DNA of 64,000 nt. It comes from Heterostelium multicystogenum (lineage: Eukaryota > Evosea > Eumycetozoa > Acytosteliales > Acytosteliaceae). The stretch spans positions 1 through 64,000 of the forward strand of contig RCNN01000070.1 of NCBI GenBank assembly GCA_003667245.1, written 5' to 3'. The notes below the pieces were generated by a model that saw nothing but the letters and a program-made list of their open reading frames with translations, was not told the origin of the DNA and searched no databases. Position numbers and translations under genes: made by a program. Positions 33,394 through 45,453 of this stretch are shown piece after piece; within the stretch, counting starts at the first letter, position 1; each line of letters starts with the position of its first letter.

Positions 33394-33890
33394 TTATTGT
33401 CTTGGTTGTTGTGGGAAGAATGGTTGACCTCCTGGTGGATACAAATATCCATAGTAGTTTTGTGGATAGTATGTAAAGAGTGGTGGGTAGTTGTTACCAA
33501 AGATACCTCCAAGAAGACCTCCTAAAACGTTGTTGTATCCACTGTTTCCTCCCATGAATCCAGAAAGTAATCCTCCACCTTTGTATTTAGATTATAGTCA
33601 ATATTTGGTTAGTGATCATCATCATTTGATTTATGTTAATTTTTATTACCAAAGTCAGTTGGATATGGTTGAGATGGATATGGTTCGAAGTAGAATGGCC
33701 AGGTTAGACCTGCTTTTTGAATTAAATGTTGTAATCTTTGGTTCTTTACAAGGTCTGAGTCTTGTCCATTAATAATCGCCTCGGCTTCTTGGACCCATTT
33801 CCATTCTGGTCTAGATGATACTGGAGTGGTGTCACCAAAACATAAAGTTGCCAAACACAATACCACAAATAGAGAAATAAGTAATCTCAT
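33394..33890 (-). CDS. small secreted Gly/Tyr/Pro-rich protein
   Basis: Starts MRLLISLFVVLCLATLCFGD, a clear signal peptide with likely cleavage after CFG. A folded-looking segment follows (PEWKWVQEAEAIINGQDSDL, LQHLIQKAGLTWPFYFEPYP). A 71-base intron (33649-33579, GTAATA..CAAAG) joins exon 1 (33890-33650) to exon 2 (33578-33394). Exon 2 encodes the low-complexity part with GGLLSGFMGGNSGYNNVLGG and FTYYPQNYYGYLYPPGGQP, ending FFPQQPRQ. About 140 residues. No frameshift is needed, unusual in this window. Likely an extracellular matrix or secreted coat component (inference); family not recognised. Confidence 0.75.
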
Positions 33891-34403
33891 TTTCTAAACT
33901 AATATAAATATAACTCTATATATTTAAAAACATAAATATAAAGAAAGTAACCAATATTATGTTAATACTAATATTATCATACATATGATTATTCATATGA
34001 ATTTTAAATAAATTTAAATCATTATTATTTCAAGTGAATGAATGAATGATTGAGGTAGTTAGAGAGCATATGATTATTCATTATAATGGTCAGTTCATTG
34101 CTCTTTAGTTCATTGATATTTGCATGTGTGTATCACTAACACTACTGATATGTGAGTGAAATGAAAATGAATTGAAAAACACTCTACAATCACCCCAAAA
34201 AAAGTAAACTCTTTATCTTTGTTTGTTGGAGCCTGATCCCACCTGTTAATCAGACATGATTTGAGAATAATATAATAGCAAGTAGTGGTGTTGATTGATA
34301 TTAATTGTTCAACCAAAGTTGATATTATTACATGTGTTGATTTATTATTAACTAAAGTTAATTGATCACGAGTGGTACACATTCATTTGATTATATAGTT
34401 TAG
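33891..34403. other. intergenic, no gene seen
   Basis: About 510 bases between two minus-strand genes, A/T-rich, with ATGA-type simple repeats near 34035. It should include the promoter of the secreted-protein gene. An open frame on the minus strand at 34110-34382 lacks any conserved feature. Confidence 0.4.
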
Positions 34404-34862
34404 TTAGTTCCAGTTATCAATTTTGAAGTCGTTGGGTGCTGGACGTCCTTTACCATCTTCTACAAGGAACGAATACTAAGGAGAAAAGTAGCCCATTTCA
34501 TGCTACAGTGCGAGGTGAACTCCACGTATTCACGCCAGTTTCTGTGTGCGAAACAACACGATAGTATGTTCACCTTGCTGGGAGAGATTGAAAGTAATAT
34601 CGGTTCCGATCCATTCTTGGGGACCCTCAAGACAACGCCAGGCAACCTCTTCATTTGGAATTAAATTGATGACTTCCATCACCATCTTGCCTTGAAGTTC
34701 ACCGGCTAACGATCTGAAGTTGAAATGAATCTTACCACCAACGGTAGAATCACCAGTAGTTTCCTCGGTCCACCAGTTGGAGATACCCTTGACAGTGGAC
34801 AGCACCTCATAGACGTTGGAGACCGGTGCCTTGATACCAATACGATGGTTGATGTTGAGCAT
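34404..34862 (-). CDS. AHSA1-like SRPBCC domain protein
   Basis: Single-exon protein of about 152 residues with a START-like hydrophobic-cavity fold. Starts MLNINHRIGIKAPVSNVYEV, continues VKGISNWWTEETTGDSTVGG, a typical AHSA1 motif, then PNEEVAWRCLEGPQEWIGTD and HTIVLFR. One shift near 34555 leads to NWREYVEFTSHCSMKWATFL, LVEDGKGRP and a stop at 34404. Bacterial-type members are often enzymes or ligand carriers; the specific role is unknown. Divergent from SURF6 with only about 220 bases between starts. Confidence 0.85.
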
Positions 34863-35084
34863 AGTGGCTTATACAAAGAGAGAAAATGGAATTTAAAAAT
34901 AAATTAAATTTGTTTGCAAATTAATTTTTGATTAAAGGTTTTGATTTAAATCAAAAACGAACGAAAATGAAATTTTAGATATCTAAAGTTGCAACACACA
35001 AATACTTGGAATTTGATATAGGTTTCTTAATAGTTATTTTCTAAATTATAAGATATTTATAATAATAATAGTATTTTTGTGAGA

Positions 35085-36403
35085 ATGAGTGCATCTGCTG
35101 CCGCTGCAAAGAAAGCTTCTGCTCTCAGCTCAATGGAGAGTAGACTAAGAGCCAATTCAAATTGTATTGTATCAGATGAACCCCACCTACCAATAATGCA
35201 AGAGCTACACAGAACATTGACTAACATGGTTGATTTCGATTAAAGGGATGAGCTCTGTTGTTAATTTAATTAAAGACCCAAGCTCAACATCAGAGAATGC
35301 ATCGTTTACAAGTAGATTAAATAATGAGGCTGCCTCTTTCGACGAAGCATCCTCTAGCTCCAATGGCGATTCCATTAAATCACCTAATAATATGAATTTT
35401 ACAAACTTCATCAACGACCACTACTACGACAACAACAACTACTACAACTACTGCAACCAACAATGTAACAGATAAAAAGCAACTCAAAGAGATTCTAAAG
35501 AAACAAATTAGTGATATGAAATTAAAGAGACAACCAAAATCAGAGAGTAGTAGTAGCAGTGCTTTGGCAAATAGAGATAAAGATACAGCTATGCAGCCAC
35601 TTAAGAAGCAAAAGAGTGCCGATGGAAGCAAGAAAGATATCATTACTCAAACAAGAGGAGAGTGAAGATGATTATGAAGAGAGTGAAGACGATGAAGATG
35701 AAGATGAAGATTTTGATAGTGAGAGGACGATGACGACGAAGATGACGATGAAGATGAGGAAGAAGAAGAGGGAAGAAAAAGTAAGAAAGCCTAGAATTAG
35801 TGTACGTATATTTCATTTGTTCTTGCATTGATTGGTATGCTAATCGGTTCATATCTTTGATAGGGTGACGATTTACAATTTAGTACATTTGATTTCAGCA
35901 ACGGTGCACCTGTACCTAGCTATTTAGCAGTAAAGAAGAATAAGAGCAAGTTGTCAAAGGAGGAGTTACTGAGACGTGCAGAGCTAAGAGAAAGAATCAT
36001 CAAGAGAGCAGAACAGACTGGAGAGGGAATTGAAATTGCAGAGACTCTCAAATGGACATCGGCACTCGATAAGGCAAAGGGTATCAAGGTTAAGGATAAT
36101 GTTGCACTTTTGAAGCGTTCTCTCAAGAAGGAGCGTTCCAAGAAACTAAAGAGTGAGCGTGAATGGAACGAAAGAAAGAGAGAAGTGGAGAAGAAGAAGA
36201 ATGAGCGTATCAAGAAGAGAGAAGACAACATCAAAAAGAAGATCGACAAAAAGAAAGAAAGAAGAACAGGAGCTGCTAAGAAAGTTAAAGGAGGACCACC
36301 CAAGAACAAAAACAATAAGGACAACAAAAAGAAACCAGGCAACAACAACAATCAAAAGAGAGCAGGTTTTGAAGGCAAAAAGAAATCATTCCTCAACAAA
36401 TAA
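35085..36403 (+). CDS. SURF6/Rrp14-like nucleolar ribosome-biogenesis protein
   Basis: Binds pre-rRNA and acts in both ribosomal subunits' assembly (family knowledge). Starts MSASAAAAKKASALSSMESR. A Ser/Asn/Thr-rich region with a Thr-homopolymer frame precedes KKQLKEILKKQISDMKLKRQ, and an acidic Asp/Glu tract lies near 35660-35770. Intron 35802-35873 (GTACGT..GATAG) joins to GDDLQFSTFDFSNG. The SURF6 domain follows: LSKEELLRRAELRERI, LKWTSALDKAKGIKVKDN, LLKRSLKKERSKKLKSERE, then a Lys/Arg-rich tail (KKKIDKKKERRTGAAKK) ending KKKSFLNK. Shifts are near 35235, 35420, 35640 and 35735. Confidence 0.82.
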
Positions 36404-36641
36404 AACAACATACATTACGTTTGGAAAGCATAACAGCAGAGGAGTCCAGACTGCACTGGATGGATGGATAGGACGAAATGGTTGATTTAGGTTTAGTTTA
36501 GTTTATTATGGCAAGTTTAGGTTGGTTTAATGTTTAGTACTTTGTGATATTTTTATGTTAGGCTGTTGAGGAGCTAAAATCTATAGAATATCTATTGTCT
36601 ATAAGGTTGTAAAGTCGGTTACAGTAGTATATGTCTGGTCG

Positions 36642-38796
36642 TTAGTCGTTTACGTATGGAATCTTAATCTCGGCGTGAGGACATTCTGGACCTAAATTAT
36701 TGATTTGCTTCAAACGATCTACGATTGCTATAATGCTGTTGAATGTAATATCGATGCCATCGATTGGAACCAGATACTTGAAGCCCAGTGGGAATTCAGC
36801 GGACTGACTGACTTCCTCGCGTACAACACGCTTGTGTGTTGGCTTGCCAGACTTAATCTTTGAAATGGTAAGGGGTGTACGAATTGGGTCATTGAGGGAT
36901 AGACGAATTAAAAATGTATTTTCTGGACGACCACGCAGTCTACGCTCAGATACATCACGTGAAATGTCAAAGTGGAACCATTTCTTCTTTAATACTTCAG
37001 ACATCTCTCTTAGGATAGGGGCGGCGCCACTCTTGAAGAATGGACCAAACCACTTTGTCATTAAATCGAATCTTTCAATGTTTTACCATTCCATCGCTTT
37101 CATCGTCTGAATTTGTTGTGGAAACTAGACAACAGATAGATAGGATTCATCCAATTAGACCAATGAATTGTGTTCTCATTTAAATCAACATACCAAATAG
37201 TTTTGAAAGTAATTTTAATTCTGAAATATCTATACCAACTGCTTCAGAGAGCTTCAAAGCCAATACTGACCACTTGACATCGTCAGGAGAACCAAACGAT
37301 GCCTTCCAAAATGCTGATGCGCTTGGATCACTAATTGCTATATCTATCAACACTTCATTCATTTTTTACAAATACCTCGGAGAATGAGGGTCTTACTGAT
37401 GCGTCATGATCCCAACATCTGGACATTAAATTTGCCAATGATTTGGGGAAATAGTTGGGTATAGTTGGTCTTAATCTTTTATTACAAATTGCCTATAGGA
37501 GTTTAATAAAATAAGTAAGTTAATAGTTATGGTTGTGAAATTTACTATAGTTACATCTGAAAATGGCTCCAATTCAGTGTAGTCTGGGAATAACTCTTCA
37601 CATGTTGCTAGCTCGTAGAGGATCAAACCAAAGCTATATACGTCTGCCTTTTCATTGAATTCTTGCTTCATCATTACTTCTGGTGCCATGTAGAGTGCAG
37701 TTCCTTTTGGACCACGTTGATCGGTGGTCGAGGTTCCTGACTTTAGTACCTGTGAGAATCCAAAATCTGTAATCTTTACGGTGTTGTCTTTGCCAATCAT
37801 GAGATTCGCCAACTTCAAATCACGATGTAGAATGTTGCAGATTCCATGCAGCCAGTTCATTCCAACGGCAGCATCGTGTGCCATCTTCATACGCTGGTAA
37901 AGGGGAGGAGGCTCAGTACCATCGAATGGATGTATAATCTTTTCGAGATCAGACTGCAATCAACTCTGAAACTATCATAATCTTCCTGGCTTGGTGCAGG
38001 CACCCATGCACATGACTACATTCGGGTGGAAAATTTGCTTCCAAATCTCGACCTCATTTTTGAATGCCTTTAGCTCCGACTCACTCAATGTCTGTTTCTT
38101 TGGAACCTTGACTGCAACCTTCTTTCCACGACAAGTTGCACGGTATACCTTTCCATAGGCACCACCACCAAGATGATCAACTTTTGGATCAAATATAATT
38201 TCCTCTGGTGGGATTTCAGGAGGACCTGAGCTTTTATGATGACTATGATGATGCTATAAAAAACAAAAGCATGTTAATACATGGATATCAAGCCTGCAGT
38301 CAGTTGGTTGTTGGTGCCATACCTTTCTCTTTTGTGGATCAGAGTTGGACATGACGCTGATCATTGGTGTAGTTGTTGTTACAGTTTGTTGGGATGGAAC
38401 ACCAATGGGTGGATTGGAGTGTACCAAGGTGAATGGTTGGTTGTGTACGATGGTTGTGGCTGTGGTAGTTGGTATTTGTTCGGGAGTGCCAGCATAGTTG
38501 TATGAATCACTGTAGTTGTCTGTAGGTTTCTGCTGCTCAAGCGTAGCTGTTATTGGTGAGCTGGATGAAGGTGTTTGATCGTTGAGCAAATCACCGAAAT
38601 GCAACTCCAAATACTTCATCTTTGACTCGATGGTATCTCGGATGGAGATATTATCGATTTGTTGTTTCTGATGTTGTTCCTGTGGTTGCTGCAAAACATT
38701 CAAGATATTCTTGAGCTGCATATAATAGGAAGGGACCTTCTCCCTATCCGATGGTGGATCTGAATAGAGGTAGTTCTTAATCAATGCATAGTCCAT
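36642..38796 (-). CDS. SHK-family protein kinase with C-terminal SH2 domain
   Basis: Dictyostelid TKL-type kinase that reads phosphotyrosine through its SH2 domain. N-terminal 155 residues (MDYALIKNYLYSDPPSDREK) are followed by Gln/Thr-rich linker. Introns: 38332-38254, 37554-37493 and one near 37195-37125. Kinase motifs: LGGGAYGKVYRA, VAVKVPKK (Lys), ILHRDLKLANLM, ITDFGFSQVL, GTALYMAPEVMMKQEF, ADVYSFGLILYELAT. After an SHK-specific linker (AFWKASFGSPDDVKWSVLAL) comes the SH2 domain: KKKWFHFDISRDVSERRLRG and TFLIRLSLNDP with the phosphate-binding Arg, ending AEIKIPYVND. Shifts: near 37975, the T6 run 37362-37367, and near 37085. Which Shk paralogue is not decided. Confidence 0.92.
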
Positions 38797-39791
38797 TTTT
38801 TCGATCAAGTTGAAGCACAGTCGCTCGTCTTCAATAGTTTTATTTGATTGGTTTTGCCAACTTGGTATCTACTACTACTACTTCAACTATTGATTCTACT
38901 TATTCTACTATTCTATTCAGATGACTGGCTGAAATAATGTACAGGTAAAATTTATTATTGATTGATAATCAAAAACTTTGTGGAAGTGTGAGTGTGATTC
39001 ATAAAAATCAAAGGTTTTTGTTTTTTGAAAAAATTGCTTGAAAAAATACAAAAAAAGTTAGATAACTAACCAAATAGGAGACTCCTATTTATAAACAAAG
39101 TTAGGTAACTCCAACATACAAACTTGATGTTTTGATCTTATTTTGATATTTTCAATTTTATTCATTATTAATATTTAATGATACTTAATCATTTATATAA
39201 CCAATTCTATTCTAATTAAAAATCTAAATTGTTTATAATTGAAGTACATCATAATGGATCGATCGATCAATATCAATTGAATCGATCTAAGACCATATTT
39301 TCAATGTTGATCATAGTACACTAGTTTTCTTATAATTATTTGACTTTTTTGTTATATTTTATTTTTTTTTTGTTTTTTTTGAAAATATTAATACAAAAGT
39401 TTAATACCACACAGATGCATTTAATTAATGATAAAATTTATATCATTTCCTAATTTAATTAGTTTTGTTTTGAATAATTATTATAGGTCAGCAGCATAAA
39501 CTCTAAATATATATCACTTCACTTCACACATTAAATCACATCTTATAATACTTCATTGTATCAGTAGTATCTTCAATATCATTATTTGTTTGTTGTGTTC
39601 TTTCTTTGTTCAACTTTATTCTTCAAAAACTTATTATTGTACAATATTATTATTTCTTTATTAGACTTAGACTATTTCAATTCAGTTCAAATCAAATCAA
39701 ATCAAATCAAATCAAATCAAATCAATCAAATCAAATCAAATTAAATCAAATCGAGCAGTGTATATAATAATTAGGTTGTAAATGTATAAAA
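38797..39791. promoter_or_regulatory. divergent promoter region of the SHK kinase and UBLCP1 genes
   Basis: About 1 kb of A/T-rich DNA. It includes a perfect ATCGATCGAT-like cluster near 39257 and an (AAATC)n tract at 39688-39751 just upstream of UBLCP1. No coding block. Confidence 0.4.
39688..39751. repeat. (AAATC)n pentanucleotide repeat
   Basis: About twelve units of a CAAAT register with two interruptions, ending some 40 bases before the UBLCP1 start codon, so probably in its 5' leader or core promoter. Confidence 0.9.
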
Positions 39792-41179
39792 AATGATATC
39801 TCAGGATAAAGAAGAGAGTAATGAATGTACAATAACCTCTTGCACATCTACGCTGATAAAAGAGGGTGCAAGTACAATTATAGTGGATGATTTAAAGAAA
39901 CAGTCGGATTATGTCATTGGGGTGGAGGTGATAAAAGTGTAAATAAAGAAATTGAAAAAGTAGAGAAGGTCAATATTTGTGCCAAATGGAGTGGCAAAGA
40001 GTATCGTGTGTCAATAGATAGCACTGAAACAATAGCTGATTTAAAGAGAAAGTTGGAATCACTCACCAATGTCCTGATAAAGCGTCAAAAGATTCTTGGA
40101 TTGTCCAAGGGACTGTTGCCACCTGATGAGACCATCATTGGAATGCTTAACATACCTGCCAACCACAACATCATCATGATGGGAACTCCCGAGGCAAACA
40201 TCATCGAGCAACTCCCAGTGGAGAACGAGAATGTCTTTAACGACCTAGAATTCGACTATATTCCAGACTCCGATGAGATATCACACCTCGAGAAGAATCA
40301 AAACAAACTTATAAAATATCGTGCCAAAGCTGATATCTCACTTATCAATCAGCCTAGGTCCAACAAAAAGCTATTGGTACTCGATTTAGATCACACTATT
40401 CTCGATTTCAAGGATCAAGATGTTGCTAGTAATTATCCTATCTACCACTTGCATCTTAAACATTTCAGACTAATATTGATTTCTTTGAAATAGATATGAA
40501 AAGACCATACCTTGAGGAATTCTTGAAATCATCTTACGAGGACTATGACATTGCAATTTGGTCACAAACAAGTTGGAAGTGGATTGAAATTAAATTAACA
40601 GAGCTTGGTTTATTAACCAATCCAAATTTCAAAATTGGTTTTGGTAAGAATATCACTAGACTGAAATAGAAACATTGATAAAACTTTACTAACAATGACT
40701 AACAGTATTGGATCAGACATTAATGTTTTCGGTCACTACATACAGACCAGTTCCAGGTAAAAGTAAAGATAGAACAAAAATCAAACATCAAGTAAAAGCA
40801 TTGGATATTATTTGGAGTCATAAAACTCTTGGACAATATTATTCGCCTCAAAAATACACTTCATGTAAGTGCAATTCTGGATTTGCCAAATATAAGGCAA
40901 CTAATATCAATTTTTACAGGTTGATGATTTAAGTAAGAATTTTGCAATGAACCCAAAGAATGGAGTACACATTCCAGCATTTAAAAGAAAAGAACCACTT
41001 TCACAGTCAGATAATGTTTTATTATTTTTATCAAAATATTTAAAGATTGTAGCCACTGAATCTGATTTAACTAAATTGAATCACAATGTACGTATTATTA
41101 TACTTACTCCATCCAATCAAAAATATTTATCAAATTTCTCTTTTTAAATTATCTATAGGAATGGACAAAAAAAGTTTAA
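39792..41179 (+). CDS. ublcp1: UBLCP1: ubiquitin-like domain CTD phosphatase of the nuclear proteasome
   Basis: Dephosphorylates the 26S proteasome; the ubiquitin-like domain docks it. The UBL domain is [20 protein letters not shown] to [14 protein letters not shown]. The HAD phosphatase follows with DLDHT in [13 protein letters not shown], then [20 protein letters not shown] and [42 protein letters not shown], matching human UBLCP1 block by block. Introns: 40439-40493, 40644-40705, 40865-40919, 41088-41158. A final seven-codon exon (41159-41179, EWTKKV) ends it. The N-terminal 45 residues ([17 protein letters not shown]) precede a shift near 39923; another shift lies near 40850. Confidence 0.92.
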
Positions 41180-41555
41180 ATTTAGAAAGAACCAAACAAA
41201 GAATTGAACCAACAGATCTGTAAAAATGAATGAACTAAACTTATTAATAAGAAACAAAACAACAAGAAATAAAGTAAAGTCAATCTTACCTTACATTTAT
41301 TAATAATCTTTGTTGACTTTTGTTTCATTTCCTATAAATTTATCCAAAAAAATTAATACAAACGAGTCATCCATTATTACCCAAAACCTAAAGTGAGTCA
41401 AGATGAGTTTCAGCATTTTTTGTGAAATTTCATTTAATTTGAGAAATTAGGAAGAAATATCCAATGAGTTGGAAATTTATAAATAAGTATGATCATCCTA
41501 ATCGATTGAGGATCATAATTCAATTGTTTAAACAATTTTTAGTAAAGAAAATAGA
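41180..41555. other. intergenic, promoter of the dioxygenase gene
   Basis: About 375 bases between tandem plus-strand genes; A/T-rich, without recognised elements. A GATCAT/ATGATC pairing near 41490-41515 could form a weak hairpin. Confidence 0.35.
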
Positions 41556-42728
41556 ATGTCAGAAACTACAACTACAAATGACTATGATGATGGATCAATA
41601 TATAGAGGAGGAAAGATTACCAAATTAAATATTGAGAGTGCTTGTAATACTTACAAAGAAGATTGGCCAGAATGGCGTAAGCACTTATATCATCATGGAT
41701 GGGCTGTCGTTCCCAATGTAGTTCCCGTTGATCGTTGTAAAGTGTATAGTGATGCCTTTTGGACCTGGATTGAAAATTTCAATACTGGTGTAAAGAGAAA
41801 TAATAAGAAATCATGGTAATTATGAATCAATCAATGATGATATCTTAAATGATTATATTTATTAAAAAATAAATAATATGGTAATTGTAGGGAAACTGGA
41901 GATTGGCCCAGTAGTCTTCATGGTATTCTACAAAACTATGCTTTTGGACAAAATCAATTTGTTTGGGACATCAGGTCGGAACAACCAATCATTGATGTGT
42001 TCACTCAAGTTTATAATACTGATAAGCTTCTGGTTAGTTTCGATGGAGGTAACCTATCAAAACCAACAAAGAAACAGGACAAACCTTGGTATCATTTCGA
42101 TCAGTATGTTGTTACCAAAAGTATTCTTTTATATTACTTCATTTTAAACTGACCAACTAATTATCTTTTTTATTGAATCAGGGGAAGCAATAAATTTGGA
42201 TTTAGATGTGTTCAAGGATTCCTAAATTTAAATGATTGCCAAGATGAAGATGGTGGTTTGATTATTTACCAAGGATCACATCTGAAACATGACCAATATT
42301 TCAAAGAAACTGGATTTGACTCGCATGGTGATTGGTGGAAGTTTGATGAGGAGCCAAATACCTTGAGTTATTTCAAAGATTGTAAGAAGATCAAAGTCAA
42401 TTGTAATATTGGTGATATTGTTCTTTGGGACTCCAGAACTATTCATTATGCATGTGCTCCTACCTCAGATAAATGTCGTATGGTTGTTTATGTATCATAT
42501 CAGCCTGCATCCTTGATTTCAGAAGCAGATCTTGCCAAGAAAGTTACTATTTTCCGTGAGAAAAGAATGACATCTCACTGGGCTGCAGAGAACATCAAGA
42601 TGTTTGCCAAGAATCCAAGAGGAGGTGTCGATGACAAGTTTAGATACGATGACACAAATCTACCTGTTTTGACTCCAAGAGCAGAACAGCTTGCTGGATT
42701 AGTACCTTACGAAGATCAATACGAATAA
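41556..42728 (+). CDS. phytanoyl-CoA dioxygenase (PhyH) family protein
   Basis: Non-haem Fe(II)/2-oxoglutarate oxygenase fold. Three exons: 41556-41816, 41891-42103, 42182-42728, with no frameshift needed. Starts MSETTTTNDYDDGSIYRGGK; YHHGWAVVPNVVPVDRCK is the usual N-terminal element. The iron-binding HxD is in PWYHFDQGS (spanning the second splice), then LNLNDCQDEDGGLIIYQGSH, the distal His in DSRTIHYACAP and the 2-oxoglutarate-binding Arg in CRMVVYVSYQP. Ends GLVPYEDQYE. Such proteins hydroxylate lipids or small metabolites; the substrate here is unknown. Convergent with the ankyrin gene, 76 bases apart. Confidence 0.9.
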
Positions 42729-42804
42729 ATCAGCTAGCACTTGCAATATGATTTGCCTTCATTTATTTTAAAGATAAGATTATTACACTTCATTGTGTAG
42801 TGTT

Positions 42805-44845
42805 TTAGAAGCAGAAAGAATCTAAGAGTACACAACAACATTGAGATAAACCTCGTACTGCAAAACCAACTTGTGACATGTCAAGACAACGGTTGTGACA
42901 GATTACGCATGACACAGTGAAGAGGAGTTGTGTTGTAAAAGTGAAACAACTGTCAAGAGTTGTTGTAAGTTGCTCGTTGAGCTCTTCTGAAAGAGTGTTT
43001 TGTGATGGATCAGCTTGGAATTGTGTGAAAATGTTTCGGATCTCGTTGATATCTTGGGCAATCATCTGAGCAGGAATCACCATTTGAAGGTCGTGTTCTG
43101 CTGTTGAGTAGAGTGTAAGTGATTGTATGGATTTCTGTATCGATGCCAAAAGTGGCAAGACTGTTCCCTCATTTGGCAGTTGGAAAGATTGCTGATTGCA
43201 GTTGGATTTATAGAAATCGATCGATCCTCTCAGTTGTTTGGCAGCACTTTCCACCAACTCGCGCTCTGTATCAGCGTCAAGAGCGGGTGTCACCTTGGAC
43301 ATTACCATTGAAGCAGTGGTATTCTTGATCGATGACAGTTGCTCTGCAATTATCTTACCAAGAGTCATCAAATTTTCAGGTGATTTCTGTGAGTCAGTTT
43401 CTCCAAGAATTGAGAGTACAAGGAAAGACTTGAAAGTACGTGAAATCAAGTGGCACGAGTCAGAAAGACGACGTGAAAGTGCTGGCGAACGACATCCAAA
43501 TATACGCGAACTTGTTTGAGCATAGAGTTTAGAGGTATTTGTAAGAATTCCATTGGGAATGGGTGTTCTGTAGGTGATCGAGTTCATCACAAGTTTGCAT
43601 GAAAGAGCGCACTCTGCTATGCTTCTGTTGATTTCTTCGAGTGAAGTTTCCCACCAGCACTGGTATAACCAAAGCAGTGCACCTGTGAGAGCAGCGACCA
43701 GTCTGACGACCTCCGACTGCTCGATACGATTGAACAATCTCAGTTTGATACCATCACGAAGATTCTTGACACGCTCATTGATGGTGGCGACTGCCTCTTG
43801 ATTCTTGACCGACTCCATGAATGAGTTGTTGTTGGCATCACCTACGATTGGAATAAAGTGTGCCAAAACATTTCCACACTCGTCAATTGCACGCGAGATA
43901 TCATCATAACGAATCTTTTCTGAGCATATTGAAACAATCGATAGTTTGTATACAATCTCCATCCATAATATCTTGATATCCTTGACATTTGAAAAGTCGT
44001 CGTTTAACAATGATCGAGGAACAACATCAAGCTGCATTGGACGGACATAGGTCTTTCCAGATGCACTGACAATGGGTGCGGGTGCAGCAGTTGAGATGAC
44101 ACCGACTGGTAATGGCTTCAAAGGTGGTGAGAAGCTAGCTGGTTTGATTGATGAAACCATTTGTTGAGATGGTTGCTGCTGTGTTGGTACGGGTCCAAGT
44201 GGAGGAGGTGACTCTATATTTGGTGTGGAGCTTGACAATGAAATTGAGCTCATTTGATTGTTGACCGCAGACAAATTCGGTGTGGACTGTGAAGGCACGT
44301 TGGGACGTGGTTTGTTGTATTTCTTTTGATATACTTCTTTCCATGTTACCTGGAATCTCTTTGGAACTAACTCCAATAAACGATCGATTCCTTTATGATC
44401 CTTGCTGGTTACCGACAAGTCTGCGCCTTTTTTTCAACAGCATAATAGCAATATCTTCTTGTTTATCCACATTTACAGCTCTTTTTAATGATACAACAAT
44501 TGGCTAATACAATCTCAACAATTAACAAGTGTTACAAGTCTTTGATCATCAAGAAATACATACAGTTTCAACATATTTAGGATCTTTAAGTTCTATATTT
44601 GCGCCATAATCAATCAGATATTGAACAACCTCAGGCTGATCGCCTTCAATTGCCCAATGTAAAGGAGTTCTACCCTCTGTATCAACAACAAATCAGTTAA
44701 CCAAGCTCTGTCCAGTGATGTTCAGACTATTCATATGATGTAATTAATTACCTTTATCCAAATGATCGATCTTGATCGTTGCAGGTATATACTTTTTGAT
44801 CGATTTAATATCACCCTTTCTGGCAGCTCTCCAAACATCTTTCAT
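42805..44845 (-). CDS. ankyrin-repeat protein with large uncharacterised helical C-terminal domain
   Basis: Exons 44845-44752, 44676-44564 and 44503-42805. Ankyrin repeats: MKDVWRAARKGDIKSIKKYI, GRTPLHWAIEGDQPEVVQYL, then LKRAVNVDKQEDIAIMLLKK and, after a shift near 44420, GADLSVTSKDHKGIDRLLEL. A Pro/Ser/Gln-rich linker of about 100 residues follows (SPPPLGPVPTQQQPSQQ). The last 390 residues are helical and uninterrupted (EQSEVVRLVAALTGALLWLY, SRRLSDSCHLISRTFKSFLV) and end in a Cys-rich segment (CVICHNRCLDMSQVG). The C-terminal domain matches no family I know. Likely a scaffold or adaptor (inference). Confidence 0.85.
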
Positions 44846-45453
44846 TTTTATATAATTTTAATGATCAAAAGAAGAAAACAGCAGTAACAAGTTTAAGAAG
44901 TAAGATTAATAAATAAAGGTTTGATATGATTTGATGTGATGTATGTGAGTGGATGCAGTATCAGTAACAATAATAATAATAATAATACACAAATAAATAA
45001 ATATTATATTTAAAATACAAATGTTTAATACATAGATTTATATGAGTGTGGGTGTGTGTTGATTGATTGATTGTAAGTGTGTTGAGTTGGTTGGGTCAAA
45101 CAGTAATATTAATATTTGTGTTTGGCGAGGTGAGGTGAAAAACAAACAAGAAAGAACAACCAATCAAGTCACTTGATTGCCAATTTCAAAGTGAATTTGA
45201 ATTGTTGTGTTAAATTTGTTTTGTGATTCTTTTAAAGATATTACAATGTTGTAAATATATTATTTGATTTGGTTGATGGGCAAAAGAAAACCCACTTGAA
45301 AATGGTTCATTTTAATGTGGATGACCTAACCATCAGCAACATTTTTTGAAATTTGCCATTTTGAAATAAAAAAATGATCATCATTTTGTCCGATGTATGG
45401 CTTTTTTGGTAATACATTAAACAAAAAAAGTTTCTTTTTTTTAATTTATTTGA
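44846..45453. other. intergenic, 3' of adenylyl cyclase and 5' of the ankyrin gene
   Basis: About 610 bases, A/T- and GT-rich (TGATTGATTG and GTGTG patches near 45040-45090). No gene seen. It should contain the ankyrin-gene promoter. Confidence 0.4.

Noticed and set aside
34110..34382. 90-codon minus-strand ORF
   Set aside because: Lies in spacer, no family features; composition like random A/T-rich DNA.
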